A stretch of DNA of 64,000 bases, taken from the NCBI RefSeq assembly GCF_027789125.1, contig NZ_JAQFVF010000089.1, positions 248,001-312,000 of the forward strand. The letters are read 5' to 3'. Source of the DNA: Paenibacillus aestuarii. Lineage in GTDB: Bacteria; Bacillota; Bacilli; Paenibacillales; NBRC-103111. Below, piece after piece: positions 33,776-42,448 of the stretch. The first letter of the stretch is position 1. Each line of letters begins with the position of its first letter. The position numbers and the translations under genes are program-made. The notes under the pieces were generated by a model. That model was given only the letters and a program-made list of their open reading frames with translations. It made no database searches and was not told where the DNA came from.

Positions 33776-34027
33776 TTCTGAGCCACGGGGATAGTGGGTA
33801 GAGGGGCCCTCTTCTGACCCAATGGGATAGTGGGCAGAGAAGCCCTCTTCTGACCCAACGGGTTAGTGGGCAGAGAAGCCCTCTTCTGACCCAATGGGAT
33901 AGTGGGCAGAGAAGCCCTCTTCTGACCCAATGGGATAGTGGGCAGAGTGGGCCTCTTCTGACCTAACGGGATAGTGGGCAGAGAAGCCCTCTTCTGACCC
34001 AATGGGATAGTGGGCAGAGGGGCTTTC
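33776..34027. repeat. Tandem array of seven 36-bp units
   Basis: TTCTG landmarks at 33776, 33812, 33848, 33884, 33920, 33956 and 33992 give an exact 36-bp period. The unit carries TCTGACCCAATGGGATAGTG, the same core as the 88-bp array. The minus strand is open (12-residue peptide repeat), but no ribosome binding site supports translation. Confidence 0.9.
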
Positions 34028-34115
34028 CGATCGGTTAGGACGGTAAAGTTGATGTTATAGTTGCTGTTAAAGTAAGCAGCATAGCGACGGCAAGACGCGC
34101 AGCCTGCCGCCCCCT

Positions 34116-35903
34116 CTAACTCCGCAGTTCCCCGTCAGTTTGGACGGCGGGGATTTTAATGGTGGCGAGGAGGCCTTGGCCCTCGCGGAGGGTGTATTGC
34201 AGGCCGAAGCTTTCGCCAAAATGGAGCTGGATGCGCTTTTGCACGTTGATGATACCGTAGCCATGGTTCTTTTCTTTGCCTTGTAAGATGGCGTTGAGCA
34301 TGGAGATATCAATCTGTTTGTAGCCATTGTCCTCGACGATGACGATGACATGCCCGTTCTCACAATGAACAGAAATCCACAGTTCACCGTCTTGGTCCAT
34401 ATGTTTAATGCCGTGTAAAATCGCGTTTTCCAAAATCGGCTGAAGCACGACTTTCGGAATCAGGTACCGCTTCGCGTCCTCTTCGATGTTCCAATGCACT
34501 TGGAACGCATATTCATAGCGGAAAAGCTGCAGTCGCAAATACGCTTCCGCATGGTTGATTTCCTCCATGATCGGAATCAGCAGTTTGCCTTTGCTTAGGC
34601 CGATTCGCATAATCAGGGACAAATCTTTGATCATTTCGGCGGATTCCCCCGCCCCTTCCATCAGGGTGTGCCAGTAAACGGACTCCAGCGTGTTATAGAG
34701 CAAATGCGGATTGATTTGCGAATGCAGAGTGGATAGCTCCACTTCTTTTTGCTTCAATTCCAGCTCATATTTATCGTAAATCGTCTGATTCAGCCGATTG
34801 GTCATGCGAATGAATAGGTTGTTCAGCAGCACGATTTCGTTCTTGCTATCTGATTGCATGGCAATCGACAGCGGCCGGCCCGGATGATAGGAGTTTGTAA
34901 TGCGCGCGAGCCTGGATATGGGCTTAAGAATGGACTGAATGAAGTACATGCTGGCTAAAATTAAAATCAGGAAATACACCATCATAATCAAATTCACTAA
35001 ATGCTGGACACTGATATGATCGATAATGATAGACTCGACCGGCACTCGCATCAGCAGCTTCGTATTCGTATACTCGCTTGAATGAAGCACAAACATCAGC
35101 TCGCGTCCCGCTTCTTTGATTTTGAAAACGCCTTCCGTTTTATCCGGCGGCAAATGGAATTTCGCGCCGATTTCGTAGTTCTGTGTATTCGTTACTAGCA
35201 CTGTATCGGCGTTGTCCAGCAACATCACTTCCGCATCGACATATTTGCCAAACGGAACAAAATCCATCTGCAGCTGCGTTTCAATCCCGGATACGGCCAA
35301 ATATCCGATCACCGTATCACCGTTATAAATGCTGTTAAGCTGCCGCAAATAAGCGACTGTACGCGTATTGTTCGGGTTGTAGCCGAATTTGTCAATAACC
35401 CGGATAATCCCTTTGCCCTTGGCCTGACTCACATCCTCATACCATGGGAGCCCATTCATGTCCGTGTAATAAAAGATTCCGTTCGTTAATAAGTCCGGAT
35501 TCGGCACGAACGAATATGACTTTTCTTTATCGGAAAAGAAAAGCGAATATCGGATCGCATTCGTCGAATAATGGTTCAAATATTTGTCCAATGCTTTAAA
35601 AATTTCTACACGCTCATACTCCGACGAAGACGGCAAGCTGACGAGCTGCTGGATTTCTTGGGAAATCATAATGTTTTTCGTTTTTTCATCAAAATCGGTG
35701 CTTTCCCGATCCAATGTGAGATGAGTTGCGCTCACCAATTGCAGCAAAGCGTTGCCGACTTGTTCCTCGGTGATCGACTCAAGCTTTTTGGCAACGAAAA
35801 AATCAATGACGAGAATCGGAATGACGACGAAGATGATGAGCAGGACGATCAGCTTTTTCATCAAATTCATATTCCGCAACATTTTAAACATGGCGTCGTT
35901 CAT
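34116..35903 (-). CDS. YesM-type sensor histidine kinase
   Basis: A 595-residue kinase. An N-terminal membrane helix (LIVLLIIFVVIPILVIDFFV), an extracellular sensor region to about residue 300, a second helix and a HAMP-like linker precede the His_kinase domain. The phospho-acceptor is in LHSQINPHLLYNTLESV near 395. The ATPase domain has VVLQPILENAILHGIK and VEDNG. This class reports extracellular sugars, usually through a solute-binding protein. It is last in the run after the ABC transporter genes; the partner regulator is at 39453. Confidence 0.92.
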   Translation of the reverse strand: MNDAMFKMLRNMNLMKKLIVLLIIFVVIPILVIDFFVAKKLESITEEQVGNALLQLVSATHLTLDRESTDFDEKTKNIMISQEIQQLVSLPSSSEYERVEIFKALDKYLNHYSTNAIRYSLFFSDKEKSYSFVPNPDLLTNGIFYYTDMNGLPWYEDVSQAKGKGIIRVIDKFGYNPNNTRTVAYLRQLNSIYNGDTVIGYLAVSGIETQLQMDFVPFGKYVDAEVMLLDNADTVLVTNTQNYEIGAKFHLPPDKTEGVFKIKEAGRELMFVLHSSEYTNTKLLMRVPVESIIIDHISVQHLVNLIMMVYFLILILASMYFIQSILKPISRLARITNSYHPGRPLSIAMQSDSKNEIVLLNNLFIRMTNRLNQTIYDKYELELKQKEVELSTLHSQINPHLLYNTLESVYWHTLMEGAGESAEMIKDLSLIMRIGLSKGKLLIPIMEEINHAEAYLRLQLFRYEYAFQVHWNIEEDAKRYLIPKVVLQPILENAILHGIKHMDQDGELWISVHCENGHVIVIVEDNGYKQIDISMLNAILQGKEKNHGYGIINVQKRIQLHFGESFGLQYTLREGQGLLATIKIPAVQTDGELRS

Positions 35904-36001
35904 TCCTTTCGCTCATCAAACTGTCCCCACCTGGGATCCCCCATATTTTCGCCAAGTTGCGGCCTGACTCCTTTTCTCGCTTCAGCCTTTACAAGCAAAC
36001 G

Positions 36002-36038
36002 AAAAAGCGCCCGCAGAATGCGCATTCTGACAGACGCT
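36002..36038 (-). terminator. Terminator after the ABC permease genes
   Basis: Outer arms AGCGCC / GACGCT (one wobble pair) around the perfect 16-bp palindrome CAGAATGCGCATTCTG (36014-36029), with a T run on the minus strand. Confidence 0.6.
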
Positions 36039-36044
36039 CAAGCC

Positions 36045-36926
36045 TCACCCTTTGACACTGGATGCACTTAGACCGCGCACGATAAACTTTTGAAACGTGA
36101 GGAAAAAGATGACCGGCGGCAGCATCGCCATGGTCAACACCGCGAACCTGACGCTCCATGGAATGACCGAGGTCGGATATACGACGTACCTGTAAATGCC
36201 CGTGGCCAGCGGGCACATGCTTTTGTCCGTCATTACAATGTTCGGCCAGTAGAAGTCGTTCCATGTGGCGGAAAAAGCCAGCATCAACAAGGTGCCGATG
36301 ATCGGCGTCGATAGCGGGACCGCGATGCGCATATAGGAGGCGAACTCACTTGCGCCGTCGATGCGGGCGGCTTCGAGAATTTCTTTGTGGATACCGTCAA
36401 AGAAGTTTTTAAGCAGCAGCATATAGTACGCATTCGCAGCCGCCGGGAGCCAGAACGCCCAGTATGTGTTGATTAATCCTAAGCTTTTTAAATTTAAAAA
36501 GTTCGGTACGATGTACGTGGCTGGCGGGATGAGCAGTGTGGAAAGAAAATAAAGCGTCACCCATTTTTTGAACGGTACCCGCAAATGCGAGAGGGCGAAA
36601 GCGGCTAGGCCGATAAATAAGAAGCAAAACACTACATTGCCTACGTAGATGAAAATGGTATTTTTCAGGAAAGTGAGCAGCGGCAGGTCGAATTGCGTTA
36701 AGGCATCTTTATAATTTGTCCATATCCATTCTTTCGGATAAAAGGTGGGTGGGAATGCGAAAAATTCCTCCCGTGTTTTGAGCGAGCTGAAAAAGGTGTT
36801 AAAAAACGGATACAGCATCGTGATTGCCATGCAAACCATCAGCAGGACCATGATGGCGTAGCCGGTTTTTACCGTGCCTTTTTTAAAATCATAGGATGAC
36901 AGAATGCCGCGTTCTGATGGTTTCAT
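36045..36926 (-). CDS. Carbohydrate ABC transporter permease (MalG/YtcP type)
   Basis: A 293-residue membrane protein with six helices. The permease EAA loop is EILEAARIDGASEFASYMRIAVP. It belongs to the CUT1 sugar importer group (LplC/YtcP/MalG). The start overlaps the preceding permease gene by 4 nt, giving coupled translation. With the neighbouring permease and binding protein it forms an importer; the ATPase is not in the window and is probably a shared MsmX-type subunit. Confidence 0.93.
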   Translation of the reverse strand: MKPSERGILSSYDFKKGTVKTGYAIMVLLMVCMAITMLYPFFNTFFSSLKTREEFFAFPPTFYPKEWIWTNYKDALTQFDLPLLTFLKNTIFIYVGNVVFCFLFIGLAAFALSHLRVPFKKWVTLYFLSTLLIPPATYIVPNFLNLKSLGLINTYWAFWLPAAANAYYMLLLKNFFDGIHKEILEAARIDGASEFASYMRIAVPLSTPIIGTLLMLAFSATWNDFYWPNIVMTDKSMCPLATGIYRYVVYPTSVIPWSVRFAVLTMAMLPPVIFFLTFQKFIVRGLSASSVKG

Positions 36927-37843
36927 GCTTTTTCACTCCTACGCTGCAGCAAATTGTACACAATTGACAGCAAAATCAACACGAAAAACATCAGGCTGCC
37001 CATTGCGCTCGCTTTGCCGAAATTCAGATCTGTAAATGCCGTGTGGTTCATCCACAGCAAATAGGTCAGCGTCGCATTGTTCGGACCGCCGTCAGTCATA
37101 GACAGCTGCGCCTGGAAGCCCTGCGAAGTCGTAATCAGCTGCAACAGCAGAAGCAGCAGCATGAGCGCGCGGATGCTCGGCAGGGTAATATGGCGTATGC
37201 GCTGCCAGACGCTCGCGCCATCGATCTCCGCCGCCTCGTACAGCTCACGCGGAATGCTGACAATGGCCGCGATATATATGAGCGTAGCAGCCCCGAAGCT
37301 CTGCCACGTCTCCAGAATGACGATGGAGATCATGGACATGTTGGGGCTAAAAAATAGAATCGGCTGCAGACCGATGGTCTGTAAAAAATTGTTGATCGGG
37401 CCGACTGCATCGAAAAACCACATCCACATCCCGTAAAGGACGATGGCCGGCACGGCGCTGGGCAAATAGCCGATAATCCGCGCCGCCCCCTGAAACCATT
37501 TCAATTCCGTCACGGCAATCGCCACGAGCGGAGGAATCCAGAAGCCGAGCACGACGCCCAGCAGCATGTAGTACAGCGTGTTTTTGATCGAAATGAGCAG
37601 CAGATCATCCTGAACAATGCTGATATAATTGTCAAGGCCAGTAAATTGATTGCCGTCGACAAAGTCGATATTATAGAAGCTGTAGAAAATGCCTTTGAGG
37701 ATAGGCACCCACAAAAAGATGAAAAAGAAAATGATTTCCGGAAGTATGAACAGGGTTCCCCAGAAATACCAGTTGATTTTTTTCCGGACTGACGCCTTCG
37801 CAGCAGCCGATTGTACGTATTGGACATCCTCCATGATGGACAC
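36923..37843 (-). CDS. Carbohydrate ABC transporter permease (MalF/LplB type)
   Basis: A 306-residue permease with six helices and the EAA loop RELYEAAEIDGASVWQRIRH. It starts at ATG 37843 and overlaps the second permease gene. Its length and N-terminus (WYFWGTLFILPEIIFFFIFL) suit the LplB/UgpA subgroup. It follows the solute-binding protein by 62 nt. Confidence 0.92.
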   Translation of the reverse strand: MSIMEDVQYVQSAAAKASVRKKINWYFWGTLFILPEIIFFFIFLWVPILKGIFYSFYNIDFVDGNQFTGLDNYISIVQDDLLLISIKNTLYYMLLGVVLGFWIPPLVAIAVTELKWFQGAARIIGYLPSAVPAIVLYGMWMWFFDAVGPINNFLQTIGLQPILFFSPNMSMISIVILETWQSFGAATLIYIAAIVSIPRELYEAAEIDGASVWQRIRHITLPSIRALMLLLLLLQLITTSQGFQAQLSMTDGGPNNATLTYLLWMNHTAFTDLNFGKASAMGSLMFFVLILLSIVYNLLQRRSEKA

Positions 37844-37905
37844 TCCTCGCGCGCTTGCATAAATCGGGCCTAAACCTTGACGGCTTAGCCCCGATCTCCG
37901 CCGGA

Positions 37906-39346
37906 CTATTCGATTTTGACTTTGTCAAACACTTCGGACTGCACTTTGTTCGAAGTATCCTCCAGCGTTTTCTTCAAATCCACGTTCTTGGTCGTGAACA
38001 CTTTTTGGATGACATTCGCCATTTCCGCATAATACTTCTGCGCTTCATATTGCGCTTCTGGTTTGCCGTCCCACAGGCTGAGCAGCTGCGGATCGTATTT
38101 GAAAACATTGTCGTACTTCGCCAGCAGGTCGGAATACTTTTTACCGAAATCGGAGGAATCTTTCCAATAGTTGATCGGCTGCGGGATATAGACGCGGTTT
38201 TTCGCTTTGCGGTCTTCAATTTCTTTTTGCGTGGACGTTAGGAATTCATCGGTAAAATATTCATCCGTGATCCACTTGAATGCCATCTGCTGCGTCTCTT
38301 TGTCCGCTTTCGGGTTGATAACACGGTAATTTCCGCCGAGAACGCCGGTATGTTTGCCTCCCTTCGTCATGGAGGGAATTGGATACACAACCAGATCGTC
38401 TTTGCTGATACCGCCTTCATTAATCGCCGTATCGGCAGCATTGCCGCTTCCGCACATCACCATGGCGCCACGTCCCTGGGCAAATGCGCTGAGTGCATCT
38501 CCGTATCCGAGCGCCCAGTTTTGCGGAATCAAATTCTCATCCTTCAGCTTCTTATAGAATTCAAGCGCTTTCAAACCGGCATCGGAATTAAACGTAGCGA
38601 CAACTTTGCCGTTGTCCAGCTTTTGCACATCACCGCCGGCTGCGTAGAGGAAATTCGTCCAATTCCAGCCCGCTTCCGGACCTTTGCCCATCGGAATAAA
38701 CCCTGCGATCCCTTTGGCTGGATCGTTGATCTTGCGGGCGGCGTCAAGCAAATCGTCCCATGTCCAATCCATCGGCGGCAGAGGCACGCCTTTTTGCGCG
38801 AACAGCTTTTTGTTCAGCGTGATCGTCATGACATAGCCGTCAATCGGCACGCCGTATGTTTTACCGTTCACGACGAACGGTTTGGAGAGCAAGTCGTTCA
38901 TATCTTGCGCATGCGCCCAAGCATTCACCGAATCCGTAATGTCTGCGACCCATTTCTTGTCGACAAGCACCTTGCCTTCGGTGGCATAGGTCGTATATTC
39001 CGTCGGCGCGCTGTTAGACGCCATCTTCACACCGATTTCCAGCGGGCTGTACTGCCAGTCGTCCTTTTTAAACTCGACGTTCGGGTTCTTCGCTTTAAAC
39101 CGATTGATCCGCTGGTCCAGCTGATCATTCTTTTCTTTCTGATCCGGCTTGAAGCTTTCAGCTGTGATCGTAATTTTCTTCGATGGCGCAGGAGTTGCTG
39201 ACGCAGCTGCTGCACTGCTTGCTGCCGGCGTCGCTGTACCTGCGCTAGGGCTCGCCGAGTTGCTTGCGGTGTTGCTCGTGCTGCAGGCGGTTAATAAAAC
39301 AGTCAAGGCGATCGTACTGAAGGCTGTAGCTTTTTTTACCTTTCAT
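37906..39346 (-). CDS. Family 1 extracellular solute-binding lipoprotein, frameshift in the signal peptide
   Basis: A solute-binding protein of about 480 residues with the SBP_bac_1 pattern (ITLNKKLFAQKGVPLPPMDW, and GRGAMVMCGSGNA). The long reading frame starts inside the signal peptide at a TTG, before LLTACSTSN, whose Cys is the lipobox. The natural ATG 39346 (MKGKK) is in another frame. A run of seven As (Ts 39331-39337 on the plus strand) joins the two: with six As it would read MKGKKATAFSTIALTVLL, a perfect signal peptide. The cause could be a sequencing error, slippage or an inactivating mutation. Confidence 0.85.
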
Positions 39347-39400
39347 GTGAGGTCCCCTTTCGATTATCCTAACGATTGTTGTCTACAGGTTTGATTATAA

Positions 39401-39414
39401 GGGGAACGCTTTCA
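39401..39414 (-). promoter_or_regulatory. cre-like site upstream of the ABC transporter
   Basis: The minus strand reads TGAAAGCGTTCCCC, matching the cre consensus at 12 of 14 positions. It lies about 55 nt before the binding-protein start. Confidence 0.35.
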
Positions 39415-39452
39415 ATGGGCGATGTGCGCTATTACGCTTATTGTGTCACATG

Positions 39453-40781
39453 TTACGAACCCGCGCTTTTCAACTCGGAAATATTGATGCCGAAATGCTT
39501 CTTAAAAATTTTGCTAAAATGCTCCGGCGACTCGTAGCCGATGGCCTCCGAAATCTCATACCTGCGCTTATCTGTCGTCATAATAAGCCGCTTCCCTTCC
39601 TCCATGCGCAGCCTCGTTACATAGTCCCAAATATTGATGCCCATCACCTTTTTGAACAAATAACTCAAATAATTCGGGCTCAGGTGCACACTGTCCGCAA
39701 TATCCTGCAATTTCAGGCCTTTTTGGCAAAATGAGCTCTCCATATACGTCTTAGCAGCAAAGACGATGCGATGATTCGCCTCATCCATCTGCGTCCTCGA
39801 CAAAGGCTGATCGCTCATCACATGACCGATATCCTCGATGTAGACCATGTAATGTCCTTTGTGCGCGTCATTATCGCTCCAATTCAAGCTGGTCTGCGCT
39901 TCTTTGTACAGAACCGGCCACTGGGTCACGCCTTCACGAATGCGGCTGATGCCGATGCGGCTTTTGACATTGACATATTTTTGCAAATTGGTATGAATCA
40001 TCTGTGCGACCATTTGCAGCTGATTCACGCGCAGCGCGTCCCGATTCTCCTCTTCTGACACTTGCAGCAGCAGCGTAAACGTCGAATGATGATTGTTGAA
40101 CACCAAATGGTTCCACTGGCCGGCCGTTTCATCCATAATGTTCAAAGCGGCGTACTTGAGCAGATTCCTGTCCTTCAACGTCAAAATCTCTTCATCATGG
40201 ATGCCGCCACGCTCCAGAAACAGCTTGATCATCAGCATGCTGTAATACGTTCCGTCCAATCTCCTGCCAAGTGTTTCCAGGATGCCGTCGACTTCGCTGG
40301 GATGGATGGCCCCGGTCATCAGCTCGTTTAAGTAATAGTTTTGCTCCGGTGAGGAATATTCAGGGAGCGCCCATTTGCCTTCCCATTCAGCAAAATGCCG
40401 CGCTTTTTCCTCTTTGTCGCTCAGCAACTGCTTGACTATAGCAAGCAGCCGGTCCGGCGTAATCGGCTTGACCAAATATTCTTTGGCGCCAAAACGGATC
40501 GCCTTCTGCGCATATTCAAATTCCCCGTGCGCCGATAGGATTACAACCGGAATCGACGGGTCTTCCATGAAAATGTTCTCGATCAGCTCGATGCCGTTCA
40601 TTTTCTCCATTTGAATATCGGTGAATACGAGATCAATCTTCTCCAAATGAATAAAGTCCAACGCTTCGAATCCATTATAAGCGATAAATACCTCAGAGAT
40701 GTTCAGGCTCGACTGGCGCAAAATCGTCGCCACACCTTTACAAATCATCGGTTCGTCATCCACAACCAAAATATTATACAT
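39453..40781 (-). CDS. YesN-type response regulator with AraC HTH
   Basis: A 442-residue regulator. The receiver domain has LVVDDEPMICKG at the start, the phosphorylated Asp in DLVFTDIQMEKMNG (about residue 55) and KEYLVKP. A middle linker follows, then an AraC HTH at the C-terminus (LKLQDIADSVHLSPNYLSYL). I start at ATG 40781 (MYNILVVDDEP), after GTGAGGAC; a longer frame to 40910 lacks support. Partner of the YesM-like kinase; the adjacent ABC genes are likely targets. Confidence 0.92.
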   Translation of the reverse strand: MYNILVVDDEPMICKGVATILRQSSLNISEVFIAYNGFEALDFIHLEKIDLVFTDIQMEKMNGIELIENIFMEDPSIPVVILSAHGEFEYAQKAIRFGAKEYLVKPITPDRLLAIVKQLLSDKEEKARHFAEWEGKWALPEYSSPEQNYYLNELMTGAIHPSEVDGILETLGRRLDGTYYSMLMIKLFLERGGIHDEEILTLKDRNLLKYAALNIMDETAGQWNHLVFNNHHSTFTLLLQVSEEENRDALRVNQLQMVAQMIHTNLQKYVNVKSRIGISRIREGVTQWPVLYKEAQTSLNWSDNDAHKGHYMVYIEDIGHVMSDQPLSRTQMDEANHRIVFAAKTYMESSFCQKGLKLQDIADSVHLSPNYLSYLFKKVMGINIWDYVTRLRMEEGKRLIMTTDKRRYEISEAIGYESPEHFSKIFKKHFGINISELKSAGS

Positions 40782-40868
40782 GTCCTCACCCCGACAGCGG
40801 CATTTGTATACCAATTTTAGTGCATGAAGCGCCGTTTTGACAGGATGAATATTACGATAATAAAAAAA

Positions 40869-40899
40869 GGCACCTCCGATAGACTCATCGAAAGGGGCC
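40869..40899 (-). terminator. Terminator overlapping the lipoprotein stop codon
   Basis: On the minus strand GGCCCCTTTCGAT and ATCGGAGGTGCC pair imperfectly and are followed by TTTTTTT. The stop codon of the lipoprotein gene (40885) lies within the stem. Confidence 0.65.
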
Positions 40900-41655
40900 G
40901 TATTTCTCATTTTGAATTTGATTAAAAGTTTTAGTCAAATCGGCATAGCGAATCTCGAACTCCGCATGTCCGCCGGCGGCATATCCGACACCAATGCTGA
41001 TGCCGAGCGCTTCCTTCGTTAAATAGCTGAATGTATCCGATTGATCTTCCGTACCCATACGATCCAGATCGTCGGCGCGCTGGAACATGCGCACCAGCTC
41101 GTCTTTGGACAATTGCTCGTGCAGGCTCGCCATTAAGGGATTCAACGCTTTGAACCGGCCGCGCTTGAATTTGTGCACGAGCCTTCTGTCAATCGGCACG
41201 AGATCTTCCAGCCTCAGCCTGTTGCCCCGCACCAAATCCACATTTGTCGTATAAAACAAAGGATTTGGGTGTGCGGCGCCTTCCACGTAGCCGCTCCCTC
41301 GATATTGAACGCTCAGCAGCTTCGAACTCCGCAACGTGACAGTAAAATCAATGTCCAGCGTGTAGGGCTGCGTCGTATCCTTATCATACAGCTGCCCTTT
41401 CAGCGCCTCCGCTCGGAGCAAAGCATTGATCATTTGCTGCCGCTCCGGTGGCGCGTTCAGCTGCCTAAGCTGTGGATACCGAATGTGGATCGCGCCGTTT
41501 TCATAGTCTTCTGAAACGACCTCGTATTCTTGGACAGCCGCCTGGTTGGCCGGATTCAGCGCCTGTACAGTCACGCCGTTTGGACTGCATCCCATAAAGA
41601 CAAAGGATAAGACAAGTAAGAGACCTGCTTGCTTGCAGATGCGGGTTGTGCTCAT
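40885..41655 (-). CDS. Lipoprotein with DUF4163/DUF3298-like domain
   Basis: A 256-residue lipoprotein. A signal peptide (GLLLVLSFVFMGCSPNGV) ends at the lipobox Cys near residue 23. The mature part resembles the DUF4163/DUF3298 (PdaC/RsiV-type) domain: EVVSEDYENGAIHIRYPQLR, then YRGSGYVEGAAHPNPLFYT. The C-terminus has a peptide region ending near GPFR. I start at ATG 41655, not at 41745. It lies upstream of the YesN gene with a terminator between, so it is a separate unit. Function unknown. Confidence 0.82.
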   Translation of the reverse strand: MSTTRICKQAGLLLVLSFVFMGCSPNGVTVQALNPANQAAVQEYEVVSEDYENGAIHIRYPQLRQLNAPPERQQMINALLRAEALKGQLYDKDTTQPYTLDIDFTVTLRSSKLLSVQYRGSGYVEGAAHPNPLFYTTNVDLVRGNRLRLEDLVPIDRRLVHKFKRGRFKALNPLMASLHEQLSKDELVRMFQRADDLDRMGTEDQSDTFSYLTKEALGISIGVGYAAGGHAEFEIRYADLTKTFNQIQNEKYGPFR

Positions 41656-41717
41656 GTGGAGTCGCCATCCTTGGAACAAATTAGGATTTCTTTCGCATAG
41701 GATGTCCAATTGCGCAC

Positions 41718-41763
41718 AAAAAAAACACCCGTCCCAACGCTGCAATTCAGCGAGAACAGGTGT
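41718..41763 (-). terminator. Terminator of the fuc operon
   Basis: A long imperfect hairpin (ACACCTGTTC... and ...GACGGGTGT on the minus strand) followed by eight Ts, directly past the aldolase stop. Confidence 0.85.
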
Positions 41764-41782
41764 TTGTATGAAGCTTGCAGCA

Positions 41783-42442
41783 CTATTTCATTTGCTGCAG
41801 TAAATTAACGCGGTAAGCCTCGCTTTCGAGGCCTTGAATTTCTTTATATTCCTCTTCGGTTAACCGGCGTGGTGTGCCGACCGATTTGGCGATGAGGTAG
41901 ATTTTGGCGCTTTCTTCCATCACTTCTGTGCGATAGTAGGCTTCGCGCAAGTTTTTGCCGGTCGTGACGAGACCGTGGTTTTTGAGCATAATGGCACTGT
42001 AACGATCCGCTTGCGCCGCAACCAGATTCGCCAGCTTATCTGTCGTCGGCACGACATAAGGAACGAAGGCGACATCGCCGACCAGCGCCGCCTGATCCGG
42101 GAACAGCATCGGTAGTTCGTCATCGACGAGCGTCAGCGCGATGCAGTACGCGGGATGCGTGTGTACGATCGCTTGCATCGCCGGGTTCACGCGATAGCAA
42201 AACAAGTGCATCAGCACTTCGGATGAAGGCCGATACGTTTGATCCAAAATATCGCCCGATGGAATGTGCACCGGTACCCATTGTTCGGGTTCGATATCCT
42301 CCAGCGCAAAACCGCTCGGCGACAAATACATCACATCCTCGAATCTGGCGCTGATGTTGCCACCGGGACCGACGACGAGCCCCTTCGCGACACTTTTGCG
42401 CGCATACTTCGTCAGCTCTTCTCTCGTTCTCTGCTCCGACAT
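41783..42442 (-). CDS. fucA: Class II aldolase, probable L-fuculose-1-phosphate aldolase
   Basis: A 219-residue zinc-dependent class II aldolase. Substrate and metal residues are visible in GPGGNISAR, LSPSG, HTHPAYC (two Zn His, residues about 94-96) and KNHGLVT. The family includes ribulose-5-phosphate epimerase and rhamnulose- and fuculose-phosphate aldolases. The following kinase, isomerase and mutarotase genes point to L-fuculose-1-phosphate, cleaved to lactaldehyde and dihydroxyacetone phosphate. It is the last gene of the operon. Confidence 0.88.
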   Translation of the reverse strand: MSEQRTREELTKYARKSVAKGLVVGPGGNISARFEDVMYLSPSGFALEDIEPEQWVPVHIPSGDILDQTYRPSSEVLMHLFCYRVNPAMQAIVHTHPAYCIALTLVDDELPMLFPDQAALVGDVAFVPYVVPTTDKLANLVAAQADRYSAIMLKNHGLVTTGKNLREAYYRTEVMEESAKIYLIAKSVGTPRRLTEEEYKEIQGLESEAYRVNLLQQMK

Positions 42443-42448
42443 CTATGT

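Noticed and set aside
33751..34002. 83-codon frame across the 36-bp array
   Set aside because: It is a repeat-driven frame of 12-residue units without a start signal.
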